A stretch of DNA of 64,000 nt from Mesorhizobium onobrychidis (GCF_024707545.1 NZ_CP062229.1:2275501-2339500); one strand, 5' to 3'; shown: positions 24,213 to 33,617, numbered from the stretch's first letter. Program-made: numbers and translations. The notes: generated by a model from the letters alone, not told the origin.

Positions 24213-25178
24213 ATGAAACCGCGCATTGCAGTCCTCGGTTGCGGATACTGGGGCAGCAACCACATCCGCACCCTCAAGGCGCTCGGCGCGCTGCACGCGG
24301 TCTCGGACGTCAACCCTGCCCGCGCCGAAGGCTTCGCCAGTGAGCAGGATTGCCTGGCGATCGAGCCGGAGGCGCTCTTTATCCGCAGCGACGTCGATGC
24401 CATCGTCATGGCGCTGCCGCCGCAGTTCCATGCCGACATGGCGGTGCGCGCCGTCCAGGGCGGCAAGGACGTGCTGGTGGAGAAGCCGATCGCGCTGACG
24501 GTGGCGGATGCCGAGCGCTCGGTGACGGCGGCGGCCGACAATGGCCGTGTCTTCATGGTCGGCCATGTACTGCGCTTTCATCCAGCCTTCGAGACGTTGA
24601 AGGCGCTGATCGACAATGGCGAGCTCGGCGAGGTCCGCTATATCCATTCGCACCGGCTCGGGCTCGGCAAGTTTCACACCGAGAACGATGCGCTGTGGGA
24701 CCTTGCGCCGCACGATCTGTCGATGATCCTCGCCATCACCGGCACAGAACCGATCGAGGTGCGTGGCGAGGGGGCAGCGCTCCTCGACAATCTCAGCGAT
24801 TTCGCGCATCTGCACATGCGCTTTCCCAACGGTCTGCGCAGCCATCTCTTCGCGTCGCGGCTCAATCCCTACCGCGAACGGCGGCTGACCGTGGTCGGCA
24901 CCAGGGCGATGGCGGTGTTCGACGATGTCGAGCCGTGGGAGCGCAAGCTCGCCGTCTACCGTCACGCGGTATGGCAAGACAGCGGCCAATGGGCCTTCAC
25001 CACCAACGAGCCGTCCTATGTGGCGGTAGGCGAGGGCATGCCGCTGACGCGAGAGCTCGAGCATTTCATCCAGTGCATCGAGACGCGGGCAGAACCGCGC
25101 ACCAGCGGCGAGGAAGCCATCAGGGTGCTGCGTATCCTGACCGCTGGCACGGTTACCCACACCGGATCGTCTTCCTGA
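24213..25178 (+). CDS. Gfo/Idh/MocA family NAD(P)-dependent oxidoreductase
   Basis: 321 aa. The Rossmann motif VLGCGYWGSNHIRTL is at residues 6-20, and the EKPIAL motif with the catalytic Lys is near 93. The C-terminal half is the mixed beta-sheet domain of the family. The length is typical (320-380). The family oxidises or reduces sugars, inositols and amino-sugar derivatives; the substrate here cannot be told. It stands alone; a small palindromic repeat separates it from the convergent mnmA. Confidence 0.9.
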   Translation: MKPRIAVLGCGYWGSNHIRTLKALGALHAVSDVNPARAEGFASEQDCLAIEPEALFIRSDVDAIVMALPPQFHADMAVRAVQGGKDVLVEKPIALTVADAERSVTAAADNGRVFMVGHVLRFHPAFETLKALIDNGELGEVRYIHSHRLGLGKFHTENDALWDLAPHDLSMILAITGTEPIEVRGEGAALLDNLSDFAHLHMRFPNGLRSHLFASRLNPYRERRLTVVGTRAMAVFDDVEPWERKLAVYRHAVWQDSGQWAFTTNEPSYVAVGEGMPLTRELEHFIQCIETRAEPRTSGEEAIRVLRILTAGTVTHTGSSS

Positions 25179-25195
25179 GAGAAAGTGCCGCTGTG

Positions 25196-25227
25196 TTAGA
25201 GCCTGATCATCCCGATAGGATCGGGAT
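25196..25227. repeat. Short palindromic repeat (ATCCCGAT...ATCGGGAT)
   Basis: GAGCCTGATC is followed by ATCCCGAT-AGG-ATCGGGAT. The same unit with small changes occurs at 40430-40455. It lies between convergent genes and could also end transcription. Confidence 0.6.
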
Positions 25228-26417
25228 CATTCGGCGGGAATCTGCGCCGGGCGGGCTGCCAGCCGCGTCAGCATCGCCTCGGCCTCGGCGCCACGCTCGG
25301 AACGCTCGATGAAGCCGCCGCCGAACACGCGGGCCTGGTTGCCGTCGTCGGAATAGAGCACGCAGGCCTGGCCGGGCGCGATGCCGGACTCGCCGTCGAC
25401 CAGTTCCACCGAAGTGATCCCGGCGTTGTGATGCAGCACGGCCGGGCGCGGCGGGCGTGTCGAGCGGACCTTCGCGAAAAGCTCCAGCCCGGCCGCCGGG
25501 ATGTCGGACAGCGCGGCGTCGCCCAGCCAGTTCATGTCGCGCAAATAGATCTTGTGCGTCTCCAGCGCCTCGCGCGGGCCAACGACGACGCGGGCTCGAT
25601 CGGCGTCGAGATGGACGACGTAGAGCGGCTCGCCCGAGGCGATGCCGATGCCGCGGCGCTGACCGATCGTGTAGCGCAAAATGCCTTCATGGCGGCCGAG
25701 CACGCGGCCGTCGATATGGACGATGTCGCCCGGATTGGCAGCAGTCGGCTTCAGCTTGGCGATGATGTCGGAATATTTGCCCTGTGGCACGAAGCAGATG
25801 TCCTGGCTGTCCTGCTTGGCGGCGACCGTCAGCCCCATTTCCTCGGCGATGGCGCGAACCTGCGGCTTCGACAGGCCGCCAAGCGGAAAGCGCAGATAAT
25901 CGATCTGCGCCTGCGTGGTGGCGAACAGGAAATAGCTCTGGTCGCGGTCCGCGTCGACCGGCCGGTACAGTGCGCGATGGGCGCCGTTGGCGCCGGAGCG
26001 GATGTAATGGCCGGTGGCCAGCGCGTCGGCGCCGAGCTCCTTGGCGGTCGCGAGAAGGTCGGCGAATTTCACCGTCTGGTTGCAGGAAACACAAGGGATC
26101 GGCGTTTCACCGGCCACATAGCTCTCGGCGAAGGGGTCGATCACCGCCTTGCGGAAGCGCTCCTCGTAATTGAGCACATAGTGCGGAATGCCGAGCGTCT
26201 CGGAGACGCGGCGGGCATCGTCGATGTCCTGGCCGGCGCAGCATGAGCCGGCCCGGTGCGTTGCCGCGCCATGGTCGTAGAGTTGCAGCGTGACGCCGAC
26301 GACATCATAGCCTTCGCGCTTCAAAAGACCGGCAACGACCGACGAGTCGACGCCGCCCGACATGGCGACAACGACGCGGGTGTTTTCGGAACGTCCGGGA
26401 AGGTCGAGGCTGTTCAT
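25227..26417 (-). CDS. mnmA: tRNA-specific 2-thiouridylase
   Basis: 396 aa. It thiolates U34 in tRNA-Lys, -Glu and -Gln with ATP and sulfur from a relay. The PP-loop MSGGVDSS is at about 19-26. The catalytic Cys lies in PCVSCNQ (about 112-118) and the second Cys in [14 protein letters not shown] (about 210). The C-terminal beta-barrel is complete. The start at 26417 (MNSLDLPGR) fits the family; the longer frame to 26561 does not. It is a single gene. Confidence 0.95.
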   Translation of the reverse strand: MNSLDLPGRSENTRVVVAMSGGVDSSVVAGLLKREGYDVVGVTLQLYDHGAATHRAGSCCAGQDIDDARRVSETLGIPHYVLNYEERFRKAVIDPFAESYVAGETPIPCVSCNQTVKFADLLATAKELGADALATGHYIRSGANGAHRALYRPVDADRDQSYFLFATTQAQIDYLRFPLGGLSKPQVRAIAEEMGLTVAAKQDSQDICFVPQGKYSDIIAKLKPTAANPGDIVHIDGRVLGRHEGILRYTIGQRRGIGIASGEPLYVVHLDADRARVVVGPREALETHKIYLRDMNWLGDAALSDIPAAGLELFAKVRSTRPPRPAVLHHNAGITSVELVDGESGIAPGQACVLYSDDGNQARVFGGGFIERSERGAEAEAMLTRLAARPAQIPAE

Positions 26418-26608
26418 GGTTCTTTCGTTCTGCACGGCGCCCTGGATGAGGGGGCTTGAATGCCAATGGCCGGAATATAGGTCAAGCTTTCCGGGTACGC
26501 CAGCTTCGCGAACCGGCCGATTTTTTTGAACGGATTCGGCGCTCGCGGGCAGATATCTCAAATGCCGACGAAAAGACTAACGCGGCGTTCATGATCCTTA
26601 CCTAGCTA

Positions 26609-26623
26609 TTAGGGTTCGCTTAG
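26609..26623 (+). promoter_or_regulatory. CtrA-like box upstream of sciP
   Basis: TTAG-GGTTCGC-TTAG matches the CtrA site TTAA-N7-TTAA at six of eight positions and lies 68 bp before the sciP start. In Caulobacter sciP is a CtrA target, so the site is plausible. Confidence 0.4.
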
Positions 26624-26690
26624 GCAATTTTTAAAGCTGTGGCGGTAATGTGGTGGGGATTGGGTCTTTGAGTTTTTAGTAGAGAGTACG

Positions 26691-26966
26691 ATGACCGATC
26701 TTGTTAGACCGCGCGTCAAATATGTTATCGGGCCTGACGGCAGCCCCCTTACGATTGCCGATCTGCCGCCGACGAACACGCGTCGCTGGGTTATCCGGCG
26801 CAAGGCGGAAGTGGTGGCGGCTGTACGGGGTGGGCTTTTGAGCCTCGAAGAGGCGTGCCAGCGCTACAAGCTGACCACCGAGGAATTCCTGTCCTGGCAG
26901 GCGTCGATCGACGAATATGGCCTTGCCGGCCTGCGCACGACGCGCATCCAGCAATATCGGCATTAA
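26691..26966 (+). CDS. sciP: SciP (DUF1153), CtrA inhibitor
   Basis: 91 aa, the usual size. The conserved order RVKYVIGPDGSPLTIADLPP, TRRWVIRRKAEVVAAVRGG, LSLEEACQRYKLTTEEFLSW and the basic end identify DUF1153. In Caulobacter SciP binds CtrA on DNA and blocks its activation of target promoters in G1. It is convergent with fliJ and near ctrA, a common alphaproteobacterial arrangement. A strong terminator follows. Confidence 0.93.
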   Translation: MTDLVRPRVKYVIGPDGSPLTIADLPPTNTRRWVIRRKAEVVAAVRGGLLSLEEACQRYKLTTEEFLSWQASIDEYGLAGLRTTRIQQYRH

Positions 26967-26984
26967 GGCTCGTTCGAGGAACTC

Positions 26985-27010
26985 AAAAGGCGCGACAATC
27001 CGCGCCTTTT
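26985..27010 (+). terminator. Rho-independent terminator of sciP
   Basis: AAAAGGCGCG and CGCGCCTTTT form a perfect 10-bp stem with a 6-nt loop; the T run extends to 27011, 18 bp after the sciP stop. Confidence 0.92.
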
Positions 27011-27406
27011 TGCATTGCCGCAACGGTTCTCTCTGCTTCAGACGGTCAGCACCACCTGCCGATCGGTCGAGAAAGGCATGAGCGGCACCTGCTTCTTCGA
27101 GCGGGTCTTTGCGACAGGGACGGCAAGCTTTTTCGCGTCGACCTTGCCACGTTCCACGGGGCCTGCGCGGTCGGGCACGACGCGCCGAACTCGGCCAGAA
27201 CCTGGTGGGCTGCTCAATCAGATAAGGTCCGGGCCGGAATCGCCTGCGCCGGACATCAGGGATGCCCGGATGCGGGCGGTCGCGGAACATGAAGGGAATT
27301 TGGTAGCGTGGGCCTGAAACTGGCAGCTGCTCGACCAATGAGCGGCGACGTTCCAGATGAGCAACGCCCTGATCGCTGGGTGTTGACTGGCCTTAAAGCC
27401 TTGTTT
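27011..27406. other. Intergenic region between sciP and fliJ
   Basis: 396 bp. A minus-strand frame stopping at 27038-27040 can be read from TTG or GTG as about 45-60 residues (KVDAKKLAVPVAKTRSKKQV then PLMPFSTDRQVVLTV), with GC-rich third positions but no ribosome site. It could be a small gene. Otherwise nothing is seen. Confidence 0.35.
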
Positions 27407-27784
27407 TCAGCCGATCATGGCGCTGCGGCCGCCGGTCTCGGCGTCGCGGATCTTGGTGTCGCGCGATTCGAGCATTTCCGCTTTGGAAAGCTCCGCTTCG
27501 GCTTCGCCGAGCAGTGATTCGGCAACGCTTCGCTGCTGGGCGAGGTCGCTTTGCGAGTTTCTGAGATTGTCGCGGCGCAGGCGCGCTGCCTTGGCGAAGG
27601 TCGGATAGGCAAAATGGTTGATGTCGGTGATGCCGGCTTTCTTTTCTTCGGCAGTGATCTGGAGCTCCAGTTCGACAGCCATGCGCTCGAATTCAGCGAT
27701 CATCATGTCGAGTTGCAGCAATTGCCGCCGCTTCTCATTCACCTGGAACTGCTTCAGCCGAACGAGGTTTTCACGTGACTTCAT
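27407..27784 (-). CDS. fliJ: Flagellar export protein FliJ
   Basis: 125 aa. A long coiled-coil protein with MKSRENLVRLKQFQVNEKRR at the start and heptad-like helices to about 115, typical of FliJ, the chaperone-like stalk that works with the FliI ATPase in flagellar type III secretion. CAGGAG 8 bp upstream fixes the start at 27784. It sits divergent from ctrA in many alphaproteobacteria. The fliI gene is not in the window. Confidence 0.85.
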   Translation of the reverse strand: MKSRENLVRLKQFQVNEKRRQLLQLDMMIAEFERMAVELELQITAEEKKAGITDINHFAYPTFAKAARLRRDNLRNSQSDLAQQRSVAESLLGEAEAELSKAEMLESRDTKIRDAETGGRSAMIG

Positions 27785-28235
27785 GATTCGGTACTCCTGG
27801 AAACGCACACCTGCACATATCGTCCAATCCACCTGGCAAACCTCAGGCTTCACCCGTTTCCACCGACTTTACAGGAACTATGGAAAACAAATTCCTAAAG
27901 TTTTTTGCCGGCGGTAACCATTCGTTTACGGGCATTGTTAATCATACGGCTCAGGACTTAAGGCCGGGTAAAAATTCCGGCTCTCGATGCGGAAGCACGG
28001 CCAGCGAGTCCCTGGAGTCACTTAGTCTGGCTTATTAATGTTTTGCATTAGCGGTTTGGTTCTGTGATTCACTATTAGATTCAACAAGGTGTAGAAAGGG
28101 GTTAAAAAATCTGGTACCGTCAGCGGCACGGAATTAGGTTTTGTTAACCATTAGATGGCAGCCTCTGCTCAGGCAATCACTGCTCCGGTCCTGGACGGGT
28201 CGTGAAATGGTCCGGCAGCAGAAAAGGGGAATGAA
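27785..28235 (+). promoter_or_regulatory. ctrA upstream regulatory region with GANTC sites and CtrA-like boxes
   Basis: Four GANTC sites, the target of the CcrM methyltransferase, lie at 28006, 28015, 28066 and 28078. Two CtrA-like boxes occur: GTAA-CCATTCG-TTTA at 27914-27928 and ATTA-GGTTTTG-TTAA at 28133-28147. In Caulobacter one ctrA promoter is silenced by full methylation of a GANTC site and CtrA feeds back on its own promoters. The same logic is inferred here. The region also serves divergent fliJ. Confidence 0.6.
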
Positions 28236-28931
28236 ATGCGTGTTCTGCTGATAGAAGATGACAGTGCAACCGCACAAAGCATCGAGCTGATGCTGAAATC
28301 GGAAAGTTTCAACGTCTATACCACCGATCTTGGCGAAGAAGGTGTCGATCTAGGCAAGCTCTACGACTACGATATCATCCTTCTCGACCTCAATCTCCCC
28401 GACATGTCGGGATACGAGGTCTTGAGAACACTTCGCCTTTCCAAAGTAAAGACGCCGATCCTTATCCTCTCCGGCATGGCCGGCATCGAGGACAAGGTAC
28501 GCGGCCTCGGCTTCGGCGCAGACGACTATATGACCAAGCCGTTCCACAAGGACGAACTGGTCGCCCGCATCCACGCTATCGTGCGGCGTTCCAAGGGCCA
28601 TGCCCAGTCGGTCATCACCACCGGCGACCTGGTGGTCAATCTCGATGCCAAGACCGTTGAGGTCGGTGGCCAGCGCGTGCATCTGACCGGCAAGGAATAC
28701 CAGATGCTGGAGCTGCTCTCGCTGCGCAAGGGCACTACGCTCACCAAGGAAATGTTCCTCAACCACCTTTACGGCGGCATGGACGAACCGGAACTGAAGA
28801 TTATCGACGTCTTCATCTGCAAGCTGCGCAAGAAGCTCGACGCCGCTTCCGGCGGCCAGAATTACATCGAGACGGTTTGGGGTCGCGGCTATGTGCTGCG
28901 CGAGCCGGAAGATATCCGCGTCAGCGCCTGA
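28236..28931 (+). CDS. ctrA: Cell-cycle response regulator CtrA
   Basis: 231 aa, the family size. The receiver domain has the acidic pair EDD (7-9), the phosphorylated Asp51 ([10 protein letters not shown]) and the Lys in YMTKPFH. The C-terminal OmpR-type winged helix (about 125-225) ends [17 protein letters not shown]. CtrA controls cell division, flagellum and DNA methylation genes and, in some alphaproteobacteria, blocks replication origins. Phosphate comes from CckA through ChpT, coded nearby. AAAGGGG precedes the ATG. Confidence 0.97.
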   Translation: MRVLLIEDDSATAQSIELMLKSESFNVYTTDLGEEGVDLGKLYDYDIILLDLNLPDMSGYEVLRTLRLSKVKTPILILSGMAGIEDKVRGLGFGADDYMTKPFHKDELVARIHAIVRRSKGHAQSVITTGDLVVNLDAKTVEVGGQRVHLTGKEYQMLELLSLRKGTTLTKEMFLNHLYGGMDEPELKIIDVFICKLRKKLDAASGGQNYIETVWGRGYVLREPEDIRVSA

Positions 28932-28967
28932 GCTGACGACGCCGATCCGATCGATTTTCCTACAAAA

Positions 28968-28988
28968 TCCGGCTTCGGCCGGACTTTT
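28968..28988 (+). terminator. Rho-independent terminator of ctrA
   Basis: TCCGGC-TTCG-GCCGGA, a 6-bp stem closed by a stable tetraloop, is followed by CTTTTG, 37 bp after the ctrA stop. Confidence 0.75.
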
Positions 28989-29049
28989 GCGTTTGTATCG
29001 CAGACATTAGAGCGCCAATTTCCGGGGCCACGCGCCAGGGATCGGCGAA

Positions 29050-29418
29050 TCAGGCTGCAATTCTCAAGGTGCGGAAGCATTCGAGAAGTTGCGGCCGATT
29101 GAACGGCTTCAGCAGATAGCCCTGAGCGCCGGCGCGCTTTGCCCGCATGATCGAAGCGACGTCGACCTCAACCAGCGAAATCAGGATCTGGGGCTGTATC
29201 GGACTTTCCATGGCGCGTATGCGGCGGATGACGTCCTCCGCCTGCATGTCCGGCAAGGCGCCGTCTACGACGATGATATCCGGCATGTCGGCAGTGCACA
29301 TCTCGATCGCGTCAAACCCGCTGGCAGCTTCGATGACCAGCATGTCGGAACCACCCAGGATGCGCTTTGCAACCTTCCTGATGACGCTCGAATCGTCGAT
29401 GAACATGCAGCGTTTCAT
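29050..29418 (-). CDS. Single-domain response regulator
   Basis: 122 aa, one receiver domain and nothing else. FIDDSS gives the acidic pair, VVDGALPD the phospho-acceptor Asp52, and YLLKPFNRP the conserved Lys. Without an output domain it probably acts by protein contact or as a phosphate relay or sink. The position between ctrA and chpT suggests a link to the CckA-ChpT relay, but this is inference; it is not a clear CpdR or DivK. The start at 29418 is the only Met before the first strand. Confidence 0.85.
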   Translation of the reverse strand: MKRCMFIDDSSVIRKVAKRILGGSDMLVIEAASGFDAIEMCTADMPDIIVVDGALPDMQAEDVIRRIRAMESPIQPQILISLVEVDVASIMRAKRAGAQGYLLKPFNRPQLLECFRTLRIAA

Positions 29419-29666
29419 TTCCGGGCCCTCTTTGCCATGCGGCAATCCGGCAGCGTCGCGGTACTGAAAGGGCACGGTACGATCAATCCGGTAAAGAAGC
29501 TGAAAAGCCGATAGGTAAAATTTTTGCAAGAACAGCTTTTACGGAAACTTCTTGACCGATGCTTCGGCCGAACTTGCCTGGAAGGCTCATTTCATTCTAC
29601 CGTGATGGCGTGGTAAATATTGTCTAAAAACACTTGTCTATTCTTTTCAATCATTTCTTAGTAACT

Positions 29667-30296
29667 TCAAGCAGCCGATAGTACGATTTCTTCTGCGGTT
29701 GCGTGGATCGATATCGTCATGTTCGCCTCGCGCGCCAGAAGCAAAGTGTAGTAGGGCTGCACCGAATGCGCGTCGATCGGTTCTTCAGGCCTGTTGCCGG
29801 AATGGAGTTCCAGGAATTTGGGCGGCACGCGCAGCATCGGACCGCTCGCGGCGAGCGCAAAGCGGGGTTCTGTGTCGAGGTTTTCAAGCGTAACCGTAAG
29901 CTTACCGCCACGGGGAATGGCGGCGTTGGCGACGAGAATGAGATTGAGCAGCAGCTTTACCTTGTTCTTGGGCAGCAGCGCACGGGTTCCGTTCCAGACC
30001 AGTTCCGGCTTCTCGTTCTTCAAAAAGGCGATCGCAACGGCCTCGGCGTCCCCCGTGTCGATCATCATGCCGGCAGAACCGGCTGCGCCGAAGGCGATGC
30101 GGGCGAATTGCAGGCGGGCCGAAGCGTTTCTGGCGCTCTGCCGAATTAATTTCATGGCATCTTCGTCGGCGCCGCCTTCGTCGAGCAGCTCAAGCCCGTT
30201 GTTTATAGCGCCGACCGGCGAAATGATGTCGTGGCAGACCCGGCTGCACAAAAGCGCTGCGAGATCGGGTGCGGAAAGGGTGAAAAGCTCGGCCAT
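29667..30296 (-). CDS. chpT: Histidine phosphotransferase ChpT
   Basis: 209 aa. ChpT moves phosphate from CckA to CtrA and CpdR. His22 in RVCHDIISPVGAINNGLELL is the phospho-site on the first helix of the four-helix bundle, and a degenerate kinase-like ATPase domain follows (about 85-205) without ATP-binding motifs. The start at 30296 (MAELFTLSAPDLAALLCSRV) matches the family. It is divergent from eipA and near ctrA, as in related species. Confidence 0.92.
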   Translation of the reverse strand: MAELFTLSAPDLAALLCSRVCHDIISPVGAINNGLELLDEGGADEDAMKLIRQSARNASARLQFARIAFGAAGSAGMMIDTGDAEAVAIAFLKNEKPELVWNGTRALLPKNKVKLLLNLILVANAAIPRGGKLTVTLENLDTEPRFALAASGPMLRVPPKFLELHSGNRPEEPIDAHSVQPYYTLLLAREANMTISIHATAEEIVLSAA

Positions 30297-30649
30297 CGGC
30301 GAAAGTCCCTGCAAAATTTCACTAGAAATGGCCGCGCGATAAATGATCACGCCTGCCCACACGAATCACGCTCTCTCCCAAGGCCTTGAATACACAGCGC
30401 CTGAGCGTGCAGCAACAAATCCGGAATTGTCGTTATCGAAAATGGTGTGTTCACGCAGGGTGCGGATACTGCGGGGCGATGCGAAACCAGCTCGAAAACA
30501 GCCTTCTAACCGCCATCTTCATGTGAAAGCTTAATGGTTGAAAAAGGATTACGGCATAGTTTGCCCATAACAGTCATCCTTAGCGGCCGCCAAAGAGCCG
30601 CACGGATGTGAGGCGTCGGCGAAAGTGCTCCCTGACGGAGATTGGAAGC
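30297..30649. other. Intergenic region between chpT and eipA
   Basis: 353 bp between divergent genes. It holds both promoters; the AT-rich stretch at 30,530-30,560 is the most promoter-like part. No perfect CtrA box or repeat is seen. Confidence 0.45.
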
Positions 30650-31234
30650 ATGTTTTCCCGATACTACGACCGGAGTTTTTTCCGTGTCACCTCAATGGCG
30701 ATCGCTCTCATGGGCCTTGTCATCGTCTTTTCGACCTCGCCTTCGCGGGCCCAGGAATACACCGCTCAGGAGATCGTCGATTCCGGTCATAAATTCTTCG
30801 GCGCGACGTCGGGCGGGCTCGCCACCGTCGTCGAGAAAATTTTCGCCTCCTACGGCCTGCCCAATGGCTATTTGCTTGGCGAGGAGGGCTCGGGCGCGCT
30901 GATCGGTGGCCTGACCTATGGCGAAGGCACGCTCTATACCAAGAATGCCGGCGATCACAAAGTGTTCTGGCAGGGCCCGTCGCTCGGCTGGGATTTTGGC
31001 GGCGAGGGCTCGCGGGTGATGATGCTGGTCTATAATCTCGACGACGTGAACAGCCTCTACAATCGTTTCGGCGGCGTTGCCGGCTCTGCCTATCTCGTGG
31101 CTGGCGTCGGCTTCAACGTGATGAAGAACAACAATGTGCTGCTGGTGCCGATCCGCACCGGCGTCGGCGCCCGGCTTGGCGTCAATCTCGGTTATCTCAA
31201 GCTTACCCAGCGCGCCACCTGGAATCCATTCTGA
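30650..31234 (+). CDS. eipA: EipA-like periplasmic protein (DUF1134)
   Basis: 194 aa. A signal peptide (about 1-34, ending SPSRAQ) leads into the DUF1134 beta-barrel domain with GHKFFGATSGGLATVVEKIF and the Gly-rich strands YLLGEEGSGALIGGLTYGEG. In Brucella, EipA is a CtrA-regulated periplasmic protein needed for envelope integrity. ACGGAGATT supports the ATG at 30650. The neighbouring chpT and ctrA fit that regulation. A 9-bp hairpin at 31289-31312 follows. Confidence 0.88.
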   Translation: MFSRYYDRSFFRVTSMAIALMGLVIVFSTSPSRAQEYTAQEIVDSGHKFFGATSGGLATVVEKIFASYGLPNGYLLGEEGSGALIGGLTYGEGTLYTKNAGDHKVFWQGPSLGWDFGGEGSRVMMLVYNLDDVNSLYNRFGGVAGSAYLVAGVGFNVMKNNNVLLVPIRTGVGARLGVNLGYLKLTQRATWNPF

Positions 31235-31382
31235 GCAAGCGGCTGCCTCGCCGTCTCGACTGGTTCCAAGGTCGACGATCTGAACATTGCTGCGGCAGAC
31301 CCTTGCCGCAGCGCTGGAATTCCGTCATGCGAACGTGGCACAGTCGCTTACGGTTGTTTGCCGTCCATAACGGATAGTCACC

Positions 31383-32549
31383 TTGGTTCAGTCGGTCCTG
31401 TTCTTTGTCCTCGGCTTTCTCTGCGCCGGCTTTGTGGCGCTGATGATTGCCCCGGCCATCTGGCGGCGGGCCGTGATGCTGACGCGCAAACGCGTCGAGG
31501 GCTCGATGCCGCTGACGCTGGCCGAGATCCAGGCGGAGAAGGATCGCATCCGCGCCGAGTTCGCCATGTCGACGCGCCGGCTCGAGATGAGCGTCAAGTC
31601 GCTGCGCGAGAAATCGGCCGAACAGCTTGTCGAGATCAGCCGCGGCCGCGAGGCACTGAAGGAGATGGCGCTCGAGCGGAAGGACAAGAAACAGGCCCTT
31701 TCCGAACTCGAGGCCAAGGGCGAAGACCTTCGGCAGCGCGAAGACCAGTTGCAGCTTTTGTCAGATCGGCTTGCTCAAACCGAGCATGCCCTGGAAAAGC
31801 GTGTGCGCGAGCTGAAAAAACTGGAGCACATGTATGACGACGCCAGCTTTTCTTCCAGCAGCCGTCAGATCGAACTTGTGGCGCGCGAGTCCGAACTGCA
31901 AAAGCTGGCCGACGACATTTCGGTGCTGCGTGGCCAGCGCAAGGAGGCGGACAGGCGTCAACAGGAGATCGCGGCCGAGAGCAAGGCCGCGCGAGACGCG
32001 TTGAAGGCCGAGAAGAAAAGGACCGGCGAACTAGACAAGAAGGTCGAGCGCCTGCTCGCCACGCTTGCCGATCGCGAGGACAAGCTTGACCGCCGCGACA
32101 AGGAAATCGCGCGGCTTCGCGAAAAGTGGAAAAGCGAAAGGGTGGAAAACGCCTCCGCGGTGCGTCTCGTCGGAGTGCAAGGCAGTCAGGCCGATGCGGC
32201 CGTCAAGGACGACGACGACACCCAAAAAGCCATCGCCAAGCTCGACAGCGACCGCGAGCGGTTGGAGGCGAGGCTGACGGAACTGGCCCGCGAGAACAAG
32301 AAACTGAAAACGGATCTTGCCGCCTTCGAGGCATCCAAATCCGAAGACGGCGACGATGCGCGGGCCAGCGCTGCATTGCGTGAGCAGATGAGCGACCTGG
32401 CGGCGCAAGTCGTCGCCCTGACGGCGAAGCTCGACGGGCCGGAGTCGCCGATCGCAAAGGTTCTTGCTGCACCCGACCAACCGGGAAGCGGCGAACGCAG
32501 CCTTGCCGATCGCGTGCGGGCGCTGCAGAAGGCCGAATCGGCGCATTGA
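31383..32549 (+). CDS. Membrane-anchored coiled-coil protein
   Basis: 388 aa with a TTG start at 31383 (VQSVLFFVLGFLCAGFVALM after the initiator), no better ATG being available before the membrane helix. One N-terminal helix (about 4-25) anchors the protein, and residues 45-330 are almost all charged heptad-type coiled coil. Similar proteins occur next to eipA or trmH in rhizobia and brucellae without a known role. A structural or division-related function is a guess. Confidence 0.75.
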   Translation: MVQSVLFFVLGFLCAGFVALMIAPAIWRRAVMLTRKRVEGSMPLTLAEIQAEKDRIRAEFAMSTRRLEMSVKSLREKSAEQLVEISRGREALKEMALERKDKKQALSELEAKGEDLRQREDQLQLLSDRLAQTEHALEKRVRELKKLEHMYDDASFSSSSRQIELVARESELQKLADDISVLRGQRKEADRRQQEIAAESKAARDALKAEKKRTGELDKKVERLLATLADREDKLDRRDKEIARLREKWKSERVENASAVRLVGVQGSQADAAVKDDDDTQKAIAKLDSDRERLEARLTELARENKKLKTDLAAFEASKSEDGDDARASAALREQMSDLAAQVVALTAKLDGPESPIAKVLAAPDQPGSGERSLADRVRALQKAESAH

Positions 32550-32578
32550 GCCCAGGCAGTGATGCTGTCTTTTGCGAC

Positions 32579-33400
32579 TCAGGTCCTGCCTGTCGAAAAA
32601 TAATGTAAGGCGATGGCTGACGCGGCGGCGACATTCAGGCTGTCGAAGCCTTCTGCCATATCGATCCGCACCGTCCGCAAGCGGGCGAGCAGGCTTTCGG
32701 GCAGGCCTTCGCCTTCGGTGCCGAGATAGAGCGCCAGCCGTTCAGTCCTTTTCGCATCGCGGATGCCGGTTTGCCCGCGCGGCGACAAAGCGAACTGGCC
32801 GAAGCCCAGCCGGTCGAGCGCCGCGGTGAAGCCGATGGTCTCAGTGAAGGAGGCGAAGGGAACTTTCAGCGCGGCGCCGACCGAGACGCGGATCGCCTTG
32901 CGGTACAGCGGATCGCAGCAGGTCGCGTCCAGAAACACCGCATCGGCGCCGAAGGCGGCGGCGTTGCGAAAGATCGAGCCCATATTGTCATGGTTGGCGA
33001 TGCCGAGCAGCACGACGATCAACGCGCGGGCGGGCAGGGTATCCAGCAAGGCCTCTGCAGGCTGCGCCGCGCCCTTGCGGCCGATCGCCAATATGCCGCG
33101 ATGCATGTGAAAGCCGGCAATCCTGTCCATGACCTCGCTGGCCGTGACGTAGACCGGAAGGTCCGCGGGTGCCTTGCGCAGGGTTCCGTCGAGGCCTGCC
33201 AGCCGGTTTTCGAGTACCAGCACCGATTCGGCCGAAAAGCGTTTGGCCGCGAGCAGCATTTCGAGCACCACCTTGCCTTCGGCAACGAAGCGGCCCTGCC
33301 GGCCGGCAAGATCGCGCTCGCGGATGTCGAGATAGGCGGCGACGCGCGGGTCTTGCGGGTCTTCGATACGAATGGGGCGCATGCTTGCCTCGGCGGACAC
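32579..33400 (-). CDS. SpoU/TrmH family RNA methyltransferase
   Basis: 273 aa. The N-terminal substrate-binding part (GRFVAEGKVVLEMLLAA) is followed by the SPOUT knot: motif 1 LLGIANHDNMGSIFRNAAAF with the catalytic Asn/Arg, motif 2 LYLGTEGEGLP, and motif 3 IDMAEGFDSLNVAAASAIAL. It 2'-O-methylates a ribose in rRNA or tRNA using S-adenosylmethionine; which position is not clear. Translation may start at 33400 or at the ATG at 33382. Confidence 0.9.
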   Translation of the reverse strand: MSAEASMRPIRIEDPQDPRVAAYLDIRERDLAGRQGRFVAEGKVVLEMLLAAKRFSAESVLVLENRLAGLDGTLRKAPADLPVYVTASEVMDRIAGFHMHRGILAIGRKGAAQPAEALLDTLPARALIVVLLGIANHDNMGSIFRNAAAFGADAVFLDATCCDPLYRKAIRVSVGAALKVPFASFTETIGFTAALDRLGFGQFALSPRGQTGIRDAKRTERLALYLGTEGEGLPESLLARLRTVRIDMAEGFDSLNVAAASAIALHYFSTGRT

Positions 33401-33532
33401 GCATCGCCCCGAAAAATCGTAGTGGGTTTTCGGACAACTCGATGCGTGGATCCAAAGTACTTTCTGCGTCGAAGTGGATGCAAGTCGCTCTAAGAACCGT
33501 CCGCGAGGTAGGGGTGCTTGGGCCAGTTCTTG

Positions 33533-33610
33533 CTTTTATGCATGTCGTTATCCCAAAACCGCTTCGCACCCTCGGGTCAAGCCCAAGGCAGGCTTTGGGC
33601 GACATGCATT
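33533..33610. repeat. Palindromic intergenic repeat
   Basis: ATGCATGTCG...CGACATGCAT forms an outer inverted repeat, with CCCAAAACCGC and a GGGTCAAGCCCAAGGCAGGC block between. The core CATGTCGTTATCCCAAAACC recurs at 36946-36965, so this is a dispersed rhizobial element. Confidence 0.75.
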
Positions 33611-33617
33611 CGCCCGG

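Noticed and set aside
24198..25160. 320-codon frame opposite the Gfo/Idh/MocA gene
   Set aside because: Codon-mirror of the real gene, with an ADxxxH-type composition and no family pattern.
26676..27338. 220-codon minus-strand frame covering sciP and the following gap
   Set aside because: It overlaps sciP completely and runs through its terminator; the product is Arg/Pro-rich and unlike any protein.
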